This document shows positions 51,599 to 61,086 of a stretch of DNA of 64,000 bases, one piece after another. The stretch spans positions 1 to 64,000 of the forward strand of contig NZ_CYGX02000017.1 of NCBI RefSeq assembly GCF_900019265.1. The letters run 5' to 3'. The notes below the pieces were generated by a model, which made no database searches, was not told the DNA's origin, and saw nothing but the letters and a program-made list of their open reading frames with translations. Each line of letters opens with the position of its first letter. Positions within the stretch are counted from its first letter, which is position 1. Position numbers and translations under genes: made by a program. The DNA is from Paraburkholderia ribeironis (lineage in GTDB: Bacteria > Pseudomonadota > Gammaproteobacteria > Burkholderiales > Burkholderiaceae).

Positions 51599-52065
51599 AT
51601 GCGCTTTTTGGAGCATGGGCCGTCGATCCCGGACGAACTGCTGCTAGCGCGTGACGCGGGCAACATCTTGTTTTTTGTGGTGCCGGCGTCTCGCTCGCTC
51701 AAGCCGGGCTTCCCGACTTCGGTAACGCTGTCAGGAAACGTATTGTCTTCGCTGGGAGCGGTGTCAGACGGGCCGACGCGTATGTCTCTTAGACACAGGA
51801 AATGCCGGCGAAAAGAGCGACGAAGTCAGAAAATCTGGTTGCGTTTGACCGCGTTTTCGGGATGCTTGAGCGCGAGTTTGATGTGAGAGATGTGCGCGAA
51901 GCCGTGGCGGTTGCGGTGGCGTTGAAGCCTGAACCGGGTTGTCGGCTTGATGCGCATCGGACGTTGCTCGACCTGTCCCGCACTCCCGACGGTCGCGTTC
52001 GACTTGTGACAACGAATTTCGACCGCTGCATAGCCCCTCACACTTGCCGGCTGGGCAACAGGTAG
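51599..52065 (+). pseudogene. SIR2-domain defence gene, inactivated
   Basis: The first frame reads MRFLEHGPSIPDELLLARDA ... GNILFF, a typical start of SIR2 effector proteins. After a run of six T (51671-51676) a second frame gives CGAGVSLAQAGLPDF, the NAD-binding GAG motif. The first frame then resumes with GNVLSSLGAVSDGPTRMSL, and the second again with FDRVFGMLEREFDVRDV ... LVTTNFDRC. At least three frame changes, an in-frame TAG at about 51790 and loss of everything after TTNFDR make it non-functional. It lies beside the retron-like module, as in a defence island. Confidence 0.75.
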
Positions 52066-52609
52066 TATTAAGAGAAGAAAACTTATCTAAAGCGCTGTCA
52101 AAACTGGAGTCGTAAGTTTACTCCAGGATCAGTCGGGACGACACCTGATTACGGACCCGATGGCAGCCGGTGTAAAGGCGGCATGAACTCAATACAGGCT
52201 TTGGTACGGAACGTGAGAACCTTGCTCCGGATGGAAAGGGAAAAGACAAATGGGTGCGCCGGGAGACCGGCAAGGAGTAGATGGTGAAAGTCCATTACGA
52301 TGAAGGCGTAGCGAACCACATCGGCCCCAAGCCGTGCGCTGGCGTCCGCGAGGATGTCGGCGAAGCGTCGGTAGGGGAGCGTGCAGGCCAGCCATTGAGC
52401 CGCGATATCTTTAACGTCCCGGGTGCCGACGTCGTCTATTTGGCGGAAGGCAACACGGAGGGGCGCGCCATCGCGAGCGCCTCGACGACCTGGCGCGGTC
52501 GCAGACCCTGGCATGCACGGACGCTCCTTGCGCGGGAACCGGGAGATCTCTCGTCTGGCCTGTCGCAACATTGGCAGGTCCGCATCGGGAAGGCGAGGAG
52601 CCGAAGCCG

Positions 52610-54088
52610 ATGATGAACGGATGGGAGAAGTCAGACTCCGCCGTAGTAGCGACGAAGCCCGCGAACAACGCCGGGAAACCGGCTGCGGAGTGGGTGGAGC
52701 CAAGGGCGGGGACCAAGGGGAACGCGGGTCAGTTCAACACGTGCCGGGCACAGGACCGGGGAAGCGTGTCACACGGGCTGGAACGTGTACGGCAGGCTGC
52801 AAGGCAGCGAAAGAAGGAGCGGTTCACTGCGCTGCTGCACCATGTCACCATCGACCGGTTGCGAGAGTCATTCCATGCGCTCAAACGCAAGGCGGCTCCC
52901 GGAGTGGACGGTATGACATGGCAGTACTTCGAAGCAGGGCTGGAAGATAACCTCCAGCGTCTGCACAAACAGGTACAAAGCGGCGCGTATCGGGCGCTGC
53001 CCGTTCGGCGACAGTACATACGGAAGCCGGATGGCAAGCAGCGCCCGCTGGGAATTGCCGCGCTGGAGGATAAAATCACCCAGCGCGCGGTGGTCGACGT
53101 TCTCAACGCTATCTACGAAGAAGACTTCCTTGGCTTCTCGTATGGGTTTCGGCCCGGGCGCAGTCAGCACGATGCGATGGATGCGTTATCAGTGGCCATC
53201 GATCGCACCCAAGTGAACTGGATACTGGACGCCGATATACGGAACTTCTTTGACGGCCTCAGTCAGGAATGGCTGGTCCGTTTTCTGGAACACCGGATTG
53301 GCGACCAACGCATCATCCGTCTTGTGCGCAAGTGGCTCAGGGCGGGTGTTCTGGAAGATGGAGAACTTAGCGTCAGTGAAACCGGTACACCGCAAGGGGC
53401 AGTAGCGTCGCCGCTGCTCGCGAACGTGTACCTGCACTACGCTTTCGATCTCTGGGCTCAACGGTGGCGACGGCTGGAGGCCAAAGGCAACGTGATCATC
53501 TCGCGGTACGCGGATGATATCGTGGTCGGCTTCGAGCATGAAGCTGACGCGAGGCGCTTCTGGGACGCGATGCGAGCGAGGCTGGAAAAGTTCGAGCTTA
53601 CGCTACACCCGGAGAAGACAAGGCTGCTGGAGTTCGGCCGCTATGCGGCGGCCCGGCGGCAGCGGCTAGGTCTTCCCCGGCCAGAGACGTTCACCTTCCT
53701 GGGTTTCATCTTCATCTGTGGGCGCTCACGCCGCGGTGCATTCCAGCTACAGCGGAAGAGCCGTGGAGATCGCATGCGGGCGAAGCTCAGGCAGATCAAG
53801 GATGATCTCCGAAGGCGCTGGCACGATTCGATTCCAGAGCAGGGGAAATGGCTCAAGCAGGTCGTTCAGGGGTACTTTGCATATCATGCAGTGCCCACAA
53901 ACTTCCGGGCGCTTCACGCTTTCCGCCATCACGTTCGAACCCGGTGGCTGCGCGCGCTGCGGCGTCGCAGCCAGAAGGATCGCCCATCCTGGGCGCAAAT
54001 GACGCGAATCGCAGATACATGGCTCCCGCGTCCCCGCATACTTCATCCGTGGCCGAACCAGCGCTTTGCCGTCAAACACTCGAGGTAG
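52610..54088 (+). CDS. ltrA: Group II intron reverse transcriptase/maturase
   Basis: A 492-residue protein with all RT motifs: APGVDGMTWQYFEAGL, LGFSYGFRPGRSQHDAMDAL, WILDADIRNFFDGLSQEWL, TGTPQGAVASPLLANVYLHY and SRYADDIVVGFE (YADD). A maturase (X) domain follows and it ends PRPRILHPWPNQRFAVKHSR. There is no HNH endonuclease, typical of this intron class. It looks intact. It works with the intron RNA for splicing and retrohoming. GAGGAG precedes the ATG at 52610. Confidence 0.9.
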   Translation: MMNGWEKSDSAVVATKPANNAGKPAAEWVEPRAGTKGNAGQFNTCRAQDRGSVSHGLERVRQAARQRKKERFTALLHHVTIDRLRESFHALKRKAAPGVDGMTWQYFEAGLEDNLQRLHKQVQSGAYRALPVRRQYIRKPDGKQRPLGIAALEDKITQRAVVDVLNAIYEEDFLGFSYGFRPGRSQHDAMDALSVAIDRTQVNWILDADIRNFFDGLSQEWLVRFLEHRIGDQRIIRLVRKWLRAGVLEDGELSVSETGTPQGAVASPLLANVYLHYAFDLWAQRWRRLEAKGNVIISRYADDIVVGFEHEADARRFWDAMRARLEKFELTLHPEKTRLLEFGRYAAARRQRLGLPRPETFTFLGFIFICGRSRRGAFQLQRKSRGDRMRAKLRQIKDDLRRRWHDSIPEQGKWLKQVVQGYFAYHAVPTNFRALHAFRHHVRTRWLRALRRRSQKDRPSWAQMTRIADTWLPRPRILHPWPNQRFAVKHSR

Positions 54089-54121
54089 GAGCCGTATGCC
54101 CGAATTGGGCACGTACGGATC
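54089..54121 (+). ncRNA. Group II intron domain V
   Basis: The 33-nt hairpin has the catalytic AGC at 54090-54092, a GCCC/GGGC upper stem and the two-base AC bulge. It directly follows the maturase stop. One base pair in the lower stem departs from the usual form. Confidence 0.75.
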
Positions 54122-54299
54122 TGTGCGGGGGGTGCCCGGTAACGGGTATCACTACCGCGATCAGACACCATGAGGATGAATACCGATGCCGGAGTGAGGG
54201 GCGGAGCCGCCCGTAGTAGTGTTGAAGCCTTTGTAATGAAGGGGGAGCGAAGGGGCGGCGTTATCCTGTTGACGAAGGTCACCAACCTGCGCTGTGGGG

Positions 54300-54914
54300 A
54301 TGAGTGACATGACCTCAACGAAACCGTACAGCATTGCGAAGCGCACGGTCTGGGAAGCGTATCAGCTGGTGAGGGCCAACCGGGGTGCAGCAGGCGTGGA
54401 CGATGAAACGATCGCCATGTTCGAGCAGAACCTGTCGGGCAATCTGTACAAGCTGTGGAACCGGATGTCGTCGGGGTCGTATTTCCCGCCGCCGGTGAAG
54501 CAGGTTGAGATACCCAAGGCCACGGGCGGTACCAGAAAGCTGGGCGTGCCCACCGTGTCGGATCGAATCGCCCAGGCTGTGGCCAAGCTCATGATAGAAC
54601 CGGTACTGGATCCGTTGTTCCATCCGGATTCCTATGGATACAGGCCGGGAAAATCGGCAAAACAGGCGATTGCGGTGACGCGCAAGCGTTGCTGGCAGTA
54701 TGACTGGGTTGTTGAGTTTGACATCAAGGCGGCGTTCGATCAGATCGATCATGACCTCCTGCTAAAGGCGGTACGCAAGCACATCAAGGTGGACTGGCTT
54801 CTGCTGTATATCGAGCGATGGCTGACTGCGCCGTTCGAGACTGCAGATGGGACGAGACTGCCACGAGCGCGAGGTACACCTCAGGGTGGGGTGATAGCCC
54901 CGACAACAACATAG
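54300..54914 (+). pseudogene. Group II intron 2 maturase, 3'-truncated
   Basis: About 200 residues of a second RT/maturase type (KRTVWEAYQLVRANRGAAGV, YFPPPVKQVEIPKATGGTRK, then DSYGYRPGKSAKQAIAVTRK and VVEFDIKAAFDQIDHDLL). The frame stops just after GTPQGGVIAP, where normal proteins continue SPLLANLFLHY. Therefore the YADD motif and maturase domain are missing. The break at about 54900 is where the recombinase-bearing element starts. Intron RNA text (CGGAGCCGCCCGTAGTAGTG) lies just upstream. Confidence 0.85.
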
Positions 54915-55044
54915 CAAACTCGTGGGTAAGATGGGGCCTTCGCATATTGAGGGAGTGTCTGGCGCCATGGTCCAGAGAATGTCCTGCCATTGATGCGGTT
55001 CTCGTGCTTGAGGCCGTTGCTCCCGCTAACAGGGGGTCCAATCG

Positions 55045-55224
55045 ATGACACGGGGACGACGCAAACATTGGCGAGTACGTCTCGCTTTCGAGCCGAACCG
55101 CTATTCCAACGAGCAATTGGAGAAGACCTACGAGCAACTCAGTCCGAGAGATGCCCGAAGCACGAGGCACTTGTCGGATGCAAAGCCGGCAATGGTGATG
55201 GCCGTGAAGCGGGGGAAACGATGA
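55045..55224 (+). CDS. Small accessory protein of the serine-recombinase element
   Basis: A 59-residue basic protein (TRGRRKHWRVRLAFEPNRYS, then EQLEKTYEQLSPRDA). Short proteins of this kind precede large serine recombinases in Tn3-associated and genomic-island elements. Its TGA overlaps the recombinase ATG (ATGA). It probably assists recombination, though no activity is known. Confidence 0.6.
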   Translation: MTRGRRKHWRVRLAFEPNRYSNEQLEKTYEQLSPRDARSTRHLSDAKPAMVMAVKRGKR

Positions 55225-57005
55225 GCAACGCTGCCATGGTCGCGCTTTACGCGCGGGTATCATCCGAACAACAAAGCAAACGCGGCACGATAGACAGTCA
55301 GATCGCCGCATTGAAAGAGCGAATTCAGGCCGACGGAGCGCAGATTGTGGAGGACATGTGCTTCGTTGATGCTGGGGTGAGCGGTGCAACGCTGGTCAGG
55401 CCACACCTGGAGCGACTGCGCGACGCGGCCGCGTTCGGGACGATCGATCGGCTGTACATCCTCTCGCCAGACCGGCTGGCGCGCAAATATGCGCACCAGG
55501 CGCTACTGCTGGAAGAGCTTTCTTCGTGCGGCGTACAGGTGGTGTTTCTCAATCACGCTATTGGCACGACGCCGGAAGAGTCGCTGTTGCTGCAGATGCA
55601 AGGCATGATTGCGGAATACGAGCGGGCAAAGATCGGAGAGCGTAACCGTCGCGGCAAACTTCACGGTGCGAAACGCGGTACCGTCAATGTGCTGTCAGGG
55701 GCGCCTTATGGATACCGCTATATCCGAAGACAGCTCGATGGAACGCCTGCCCAGTACGTCATCGAACTGCCGCAGGCGGCCACGGTGAAGGCGATGTTCG
55801 AGTGGGTTGGGCTGGAGCGCCTGAGTCTCGGAGACGTGATACGCCGGCTTGGCGAGGCGGGTATCGTGACGGCATCGGGCAAGCCGTACTGGGACCGCAG
55901 CGTGGTATGGGGCATCTTGCGCAATCCGGCTTACATGGGACGGGCTGCGTTTGGCAAAACGCAGGTGTGCGATCATCCGGTCCGCGTGCGTGCCCAGCGC
56001 CACAGCGCCGACGTGCCCAGGAAACCGTATTCAGCGAAACGTGCGGACCGTCAGCAGTGGATCGAAATCCCTGTGCCGGCGATCGTTAGCGAAGCACTGT
56101 TCGACATCGTTCAGGAGCAGCTTGCCGAGAACCGCAAGCTGGCACGCCAGCGCCGTGATAACGCGCCGCTGCGCCTGCTGCAGGGACTCACTGTTTGCGG
56201 ACACTGCCGTTACGCCTTCTATGCGAAGAAAGTGAGCAAGGCTGCAGCCAAAGGACATCAGCGGGATTACGCTTATTACCGCTGCGTTGGAACCGACGCC
56301 TTCCGGTTCGGCGGCGAACGTATTTGCGACAACCCGCAGGTACGAACGGACAAGCTCGACGAGCTTGTATGGCATCAGGTCGTGGAACTGCTCAGACATC
56401 CCGAGCGACTGAAAGAAGAGTATGAACGTCGACTTGACGTGATGGAGCGTAACGAAAAGCGCAGCTTCGACACCGCCAGCCTGGAAAAGCAGCGGCTTCA
56501 GCTCGAAAAGGGCAAATCGAGACTGATCGACAGCTACTCCGACGGTATCATCGACAAGGCCGACTTCGAGCCAAGGATCCAGCAGTTGAAGAGTCGGCTC
56601 GAACAGATTGAACAGCAGATCCAGGAATCGCGGCGCCACGGCGCGATGCAAAGCGAGCTGTTTCTCGTCATTAACCGGCTTGAGGAATTCGCAGCCGCCG
56701 TCACTGAAAAGCTGGATGCGATTGACCTTGAAGCCAAACGCAGGATCGTTCTTGGTCTGGTCAAGCGCGTCGAAATCCACAAGGACGAAATCGTCGTTGT
56801 GTTCCGCGTCGATCCGCAGCCGCCGGTTCGCAGCACCGAAAATTCGAACGATTCAGACGAAGGAGCGAAAAGTATGCAACGTTGTAGGCGGCGTAAGCGC
56901 ATCGGCATCCGGAAACCCGGGTTCAGCAGGTGTTGCGGCAGGACGTCGGGTGTGACGCGTTTTCATCATCAAAGGTTACATGAAACAAAGTGGCTAGCCC
57001 GATAA
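55221..57005 (+). CDS. Large serine recombinase
   Basis: A 594-residue site-specific recombinase. The N-terminal resolvase domain begins VALYARVSSEQQSKRGTIDS (catalytic Ser about 14) and includes DRLYILSPDRLARKYAHQAL. A recombinase domain follows (APYGYRYIRRQLDGT, then GILRNPAYMGRA), then a Cys4 zinc ribbon (CGHCRYAFYAKK ... ERICDN) and a coiled-coil. It would integrate or excise a circular element through a covalent Ser-DNA link. The last 40 residues are basic and unlike the family, so the frame may run into foreign DNA at its 3' end. Its element cuts the second group II intron. Confidence 0.85.
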   Translation: MSNAAMVALYARVSSEQQSKRGTIDSQIAALKERIQADGAQIVEDMCFVDAGVSGATLVRPHLERLRDAAAFGTIDRLYILSPDRLARKYAHQALLLEELSSCGVQVVFLNHAIGTTPEESLLLQMQGMIAEYERAKIGERNRRGKLHGAKRGTVNVLSGAPYGYRYIRRQLDGTPAQYVIELPQAATVKAMFEWVGLERLSLGDVIRRLGEAGIVTASGKPYWDRSVVWGILRNPAYMGRAAFGKTQVCDHPVRVRAQRHSADVPRKPYSAKRADRQQWIEIPVPAIVSEALFDIVQEQLAENRKLARQRRDNAPLRLLQGLTVCGHCRYAFYAKKVSKAAAKGHQRDYAYYRCVGTDAFRFGGERICDNPQVRTDKLDELVWHQVVELLRHPERLKEEYERRLDVMERNEKRSFDTASLEKQRLQLEKGKSRLIDSYSDGIIDKADFEPRIQQLKSRLEQIEQQIQESRRHGAMQSELFLVINRLEEFAAAVTEKLDAIDLEAKRRIVLGLVKRVEIHKDEIVVVFRVDPQPPVRSTENSNDSDEGAKSMQRCRRRKRIGIRKPGFSRCCGRTSGVTRFHHQRLHETKWLAR

Positions 57006-57065
57006 TATTAATTATTGGTCCGTCACACTTTAAAATGGCGCCCTTTCAGTTTCTTCCGCCTCTGG

Positions 57066-60000
57066 ATGCGCGCCCACAACGACCATCTCACCCTGCTGCC
57101 CGAAGCAGAACGGCAAGCGCTCTATGACCGCCCCGAATTCGATGATTTCCAGCGCGCGGAGTACTTTGCCTTCACCGCCGACGAACTGGCGCTCGCGCAA
57201 CGGCGCCGCGGCCTGAACGAACAAATACTCTGTCTGCTGCAAACCGGCTATTTCAAGGCCACGCGGGCGTTTTTTACGTTTACGGAACTTCCGCTGGACG
57301 ATGCGGGATACCTGCGCGAACGCTATTTCCCTCAACAGGCGCTTTCGCCAAGACCCATCCGGTCTGCGGAAATCTACGCGCAGCGACGCGAAATCCTTTC
57401 ACGGTTCCGCTTTCGCCTCTGGTCGAAGCACGACAGCCCGTCACTCACGCAACGCACCGCACAACTGGTACGGCGCGATGTGACACCCGCATTCGTGGTC
57501 ACCGAACTCATCATCTGGCTGAACCAGCAACATATCGTACGGCCGGGTCATACCACCTTCCAGACGATCATCAGTACCGCGCTGCGTGAAGAACGGCAAC
57601 GACTGGCCGCGCTGATCGAGGCGCAAATCACCGATGACGTCAGGACCGCGCTGCAACGCCTGCTCGTACGCGACGAGTCCCTGTCCGAACTCGCTGCGAT
57701 CAAGCAGGATGCGAAATATTTCGGACCTCACATGATGGGACGCGAGCGCCGCAAGCGCGCCACGCTCGAACCCGTCTACAACGCCGCCCGACCCATCCTG
57801 CCCCAACTCGGTATCTCCCAGCAGAATATCGCGTATTACGCGAGCCTGGCACATTTCTATACCATCTATGACCTACGTCAGCTGCAACCCGGGCAGTCAT
57901 TCCTGTACCTGCTGTGCTACGCCTGGCAGCGCTATCGGCAGCTGAACGACAATCTCGTCGATGCCCTGCGCCATCACACGAAGAAGTTCGAAGACGACAG
58001 CAAGGCCAGTGCCGATCACGCTTTCATTCACGCCAAGCTTCAGCGGCAGAAAGATACACCTCAGGTCGGCAGGCTCCTGCAGCTCTACGTCGATGACTCG
58101 CTCGACGATGTCACGCCGTTCGGAACCGTGCGGCATCAGGCATTCAGCATCCTGCCCAAGGCTGACCTGCAGCAGGTCGCCAGCCTGTTGAGCAATAAGC
58201 CCCTCAGCCAGATGGAGCTGCGCTGGCAGGCCGTCGACGAGGTCGCCGGGCAGATTCGCACGCGGCTCCGGCCGCAGGCGACGACACTCCAGTTTTCGAG
58301 CGCACGCAACGACGATCCATGGTTAGCGGCCCTGCACTGGATGCGAGGGGTGTTCGCTCGCCGGCAGCGCCTTGACCGACAACCGATCGACGACATTCCT
58401 CCCAATACAATCCCGGAGCGACTGCGCCCGTATCTGCTCACCTTTGACGACCGGGGCCAGCCCACAGCCCTTCGCGGCGATCGCTATGAATTCTGGGTCT
58501 ACCGGCAACTGCGCAAACGCATCGATAGTGGCGATCTGCATCTGAATGACAGTACCCAGCATCGACAGTTCAGCGACCATCTTGTTCCTGCCGATCGTAC
58601 GGCAGCCGTGCTCGACGAACTGGATCTCGCCTGGTTGGACCAACCGGTACAAGTCACCGTCGCCGCTTTGTGCGACGAGCTTCGCAAACTCTGGCAGCGC
58701 TTTGACCATGAACTGCGACAGGGCAAGCTCAAACACCTTGACTACGACGCGCAACACCGCACCCTGACGTGGCGCAAACCCAAGGCCGACAAAAACGCCA
58801 CACAGCAGGAAAGCTTCTACGCGAAGCTGCCGCTACGCGACATTGCCGACATCATCCGGTTTGTGAATGAGCGTTGCGGCTTCCTGTCGACGATGACGCC
58901 CCTGCAACCCCGTTACGCGAAGAAGATCGCCGACGCGGACAGCTTGATGGCGGTGATTATTGCGCAGGCCACCAATCTCGGCAATCTCGCCATGTCCCAG
59001 ACCTGCGATATCCCGTATCACACACTCGACGAAACATATCGCCAGTACTGCCGTCTGGCCACACTGCGGGCTGCCAACGACCGGGTTGCCAACTTCATCG
59101 CACAATTACCGATCTTCGAATACTACTCGTGCGATCTTGGCGCGCTTTTCGGTGCCATCGACGGACAGAAGTTCGCTGCCGCCACTCCGACCGCAAAGGC
59201 GAGGCACTCGCGCAAATATTTCGGTCGCGAACGGGGAGTCGTCGCCTTTACCTCCCTCACCAATCACGTTGCCACACTCACCAACCTCATCGGTGCGCAC
59301 GAGCACGAAAGCCATTACGTCTTCGACCTCTGTTACCACAACACGACCGATATCGCGCCGACGATTATCACCGGAGACATGCACAGCATCAACAAGATGA
59401 ATTTCGCGGCCATGTACTGGTTCGAGATGGATTTTGCGCCGCGCTTCACCAACCTGCAGGCACAGCTAAAACATCTGTTTTGCGGCGACGACATCGAGCA
59501 GTACGACGATTTCCTGATCAAACCCGCTGGACAGATCGACTTGCCCGCCATCTGCGACGATCCGTGTGTCTTCGAACAGATCATCGCGTCACTCAGCGTG
59601 AAGGAAATGAGCCAGCAGGCACTGGTTCGCAAGCTTTGCGCATTGTCTCCACATCACCGCACGCGCCGTGCCGTCTTCGAGTTCGATAAACTCGTGCGCA
59701 GCATCTACACGCTGCGCTACATGCGCGACCCACAACTGCAGCGCAACGTCCATCGTTCGCAGAACCGGATCGAAGCGTATCACGCGCTGCGCGGCTTCAT
59801 CGCCGAGGTCAGTGGCAGAAAGCACCTGATCGGCAAGACCGATCACGACATTGCGATCAATAACGAGTGCGGCCGGCTGCTGGCCAATGTCGTGACCGCC
59901 TTCAACTCGGTGCTGCTCTCACAACTGCTCGAACGCTACCAGCGGGAGGGAAATGAGAAGGCACTCGCGATGCTGAAGAAGATTTCTCCGGTGGCGTGGC

Positions 60001-60089
60001 GGCACATCCACTTCCTCGGGCATTACACGTTTCGCAACGAGAACCCGATCGACATCGCGGCCATGCTTGCGGGTCTCGACCTTCTCTAA
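57066..60089 (+). CDS. tnpA: Tn3-family transposase
   Basis: A 1007-residue DDE transposase matching TnpA of Tn3-family elements along its length: PEFDDFQRAEYFAFTADELA at the start, KYFGRERGVVAFTSLTNHVA, ITGDMHSINKMNFAAMYWFE and the terminal SQNRIEAYHALRGFIAEVSG. Catalytic residues are visible as the Asp of GAIDGQKF, the Asp of GDMHS and the Glu of RIEAYH. The protein looks intact. Start may be the ATG at 57066 or a TTG upstream at 57015. A GGGG-type inverted repeat follows the gene. No adjacent resolvase of the usual Tn3 type was found. Confidence 0.95.
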   Translation: MRAHNDHLTLLPEAERQALYDRPEFDDFQRAEYFAFTADELALAQRRRGLNEQILCLLQTGYFKATRAFFTFTELPLDDAGYLRERYFPQQALSPRPIRSAEIYAQRREILSRFRFRLWSKHDSPSLTQRTAQLVRRDVTPAFVVTELIIWLNQQHIVRPGHTTFQTIISTALREERQRLAALIEAQITDDVRTALQRLLVRDESLSELAAIKQDAKYFGPHMMGRERRKRATLEPVYNAARPILPQLGISQQNIAYYASLAHFYTIYDLRQLQPGQSFLYLLCYAWQRYRQLNDNLVDALRHHTKKFEDDSKASADHAFIHAKLQRQKDTPQVGRLLQLYVDDSLDDVTPFGTVRHQAFSILPKADLQQVASLLSNKPLSQMELRWQAVDEVAGQIRTRLRPQATTLQFSSARNDDPWLAALHWMRGVFARRQRLDRQPIDDIPPNTIPERLRPYLLTFDDRGQPTALRGDRYEFWVYRQLRKRIDSGDLHLNDSTQHRQFSDHLVPADRTAAVLDELDLAWLDQPVQVTVAALCDELRKLWQRFDHELRQGKLKHLDYDAQHRTLTWRKPKADKNATQQESFYAKLPLRDIADIIRFVNERCGFLSTMTPLQPRYAKKIADADSLMAVIIAQATNLGNLAMSQTCDIPYHTLDETYRQYCRLATLRAANDRVANFIAQLPIFEYYSCDLGALFGAIDGQKFAAATPTAKARHSRKYFGRERGVVAFTSLTNHVATLTNLIGAHEHESHYVFDLCYHNTTDIAPTIITGDMHSINKMNFAAMYWFEMDFAPRFTNLQAQLKHLFCGDDIEQYDDFLIKPAGQIDLPAICDDPCVFEQIIASLSVKEMSQQALVRKLCALSPHHRTRRAVFEFDKLVRSIYTLRYMRDPQLQRNVHRSQNRIEAYHALRGFIAEVSGRKHLIGKTDHDIAINNECGRLLANVVTAFNSVLLSQLLERYQREGNEKALAMLKKISPVAWRHIHFLGHYTFRNENPIDIAAMLAGLDLL

Positions 60090-60104
60090 CCACCTGAAAT
60101 CAAA

Positions 60105-60142
60105 GGACTTCAAAAATTTCTGCGGTTCCGGCTTACAACCCC
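60105..60142 (-). repeat. Tn3-type terminal inverted repeat (one end)
   Basis: Read from the outside, the sequence begins GGGGTTGTAAGCCGGAACCG, followed by CAGAAATTTTTGAAGTCC. A GGGG start 16 bp after the tnpA stop fits a 38-bp Tn3-family end. The matching end was not found in the window by eye. Confidence 0.5.
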
Positions 60143-60179
60143 ATCTTCCAGCGAAAACCCTGTTCGACATCAACCGAAA

Positions 60180-60419
60180 TCTCTGTTCGGCTTCGCCGAA
60201 ATACGCACTGTCGCGTCGATCGCGCAGGAAGGTCCGCTCACAAGGCCTGAAACGTCACCAACGCCGAAGCGACGTGAGCTGGCATGTTCACCGTCGCAAC
60301 CGGCGCGGTCGGCGCGCATGTCGGCGACGCTGCCCAACGGCGTCGTAATCGAGCTCCAATGTTCGGGAGGGGACGCGTCACTCGTGAGCGCGATGATCGC
60401 GGCACTTGGAGCGCACTGA
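60180..60419 (+). pseudogene. IS66-family orf1 (TnpA) 3' remnant
   Basis: The last 32 codons read MSATLPNGVVIELQCSGGDA, then SLVSAMIAALGAH, the conserved C-terminus of the IS66 first open reading frame. Upstream the frame decays into unrelated sequence near the Tn3 end. The stop overlaps the orf2 ATG (TGATG), as in complete IS66 elements. Confidence 0.75.
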
Positions 60420-60575
60420 TGTTCCGCTTCGAGGCCGATCTGCGCATTTACCTGCATCGCGAGCCGATCGACTTCAGGGCCGGGATCAACAGCCTGGTGA
60501 TGCTGGTCGAGCAATCGATGCAACTCGATCCGCTCGCACGCGCCGTCTACGTGTTTCGTAACCGACGCTGCGACC
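60419..60575 (+). pseudogene. IS66-family orf2 (TnpB) 5' remnant
   Basis: About 52 residues (MFRFEADLRIYLHREPIDFR, then GINSLVMLVEQSMQLDPLAR and VFRNRRCD) match the beginning of the IS66 orf2 accessory protein. Homology stops at about 60575, where the next mobile element starts. The large IS66 transposase is absent. Confidence 0.85.
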
Positions 60576-60611
60576 AAGCAACATTCAGCATACCGATCGA
60601 AGTTTGTCACA

Positions 60612-61079
60612 ATGGAATATCCGTGGCATCCATTGCACGGCCAACAACTTCAGGTGGTTCGTCGTAAGGGACATGGCGCCGCGAAAGTGATTCATGTCGA
60701 AGTCCGCAACGGACTATCCCGGGAATTGCCAGGATGGATGTTTGACAAGACGCGGTGCGAAACGATGTCGCTGGGTTTTCCAGAAGTTGCCCTAAACGCA
60801 TTGATGGAACTGCGAGACGTCCTCGCGTGCGAAACGACGCTGTCATCCGATGGTGGATCATCGTCTTCCTTGATTCGAAAACGGGAAGGTAATTCAGATG
60901 AGACCGTCGTTGATGACCCCAAGGAAGCAACTGGCTCTGTCACTGGAACGGGAGGAGTCGGTGTTTCGCCTCCCGGCGCCAACGCGCGAAGAACTGATAC
61001 AGGCCGTAGCCGACCTGCTTCTGGAAGCGCTAGGCATCTCCGTGGAGAACGTGGATCAGGCGCGGGAGGTCGGCGATGA
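60612..61079 (+). CDS. DUF5372-like small protein of the second recombinase element
   Basis: Residues 1-80 (YPWHPLHGQQLQVVRRKGHG, then FDKTRCETMSLGFPEVALNA and LMELRDVL) resemble the small beta-rich protein that precedes a serine recombinase in Rhizobium/Burkholderia mobile elements. The C-terminal 70 residues are low-complexity and overlap the next gene, so the real stop may be earlier in evolution or the tail simply overlaps. The likely element order is this gene, the 62-residue gene, then the recombinase. Confidence 0.6.
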   Translation: MEYPWHPLHGQQLQVVRRKGHGAAKVIHVEVRNGLSRELPGWMFDKTRCETMSLGFPEVALNALMELRDVLACETTLSSDGGSSSSLIRKREGNSDETVVDDPKEATGSVTGTGGVGVSPPGANARRTDTGRSRPASGSARHLRGERGSGAGGRR

Positions 61080-61086
61080 ATTCTAG
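60898..61086 (+). CDS. Small accessory protein upstream of the recombinase
   Basis: A 62-residue protein (PTREELIQAVADLLLEALGI at its C-terminal half). Comparable short proteins with a PxREELIxALADLLL segment precede this recombinase family. It overlaps the recombinase start by 11 bases. Function unknown. Confidence 0.65.
   Translation: MRPSLMTPRKQLALSLEREESVFRLPAPTREELIQAVADLLLEALGISVENVDQAREVGDEF

Larger units (their letters stand above)
52080..54165 (+). mobile_element. Group II intron 1 (boundaries approximate)
   Basis: The intron-encoded protein at 52610-54088 is followed at once by a domain V (54089-54121: GAGCCGTATGCCC, loop GAAT, then TGGGCACGTACGG). A domain VI-like stem comes next up to about 54165. 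The 5' region has the typical domain I text (GATGGCAGCCGGTGTAAAGG, then ACAGGCTTTGGTACGG) from about 52150. A GTGYG start was not located with confidence. Insertion probably contributed to loss of the SIR2 3' end. Confidence 0.7.
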
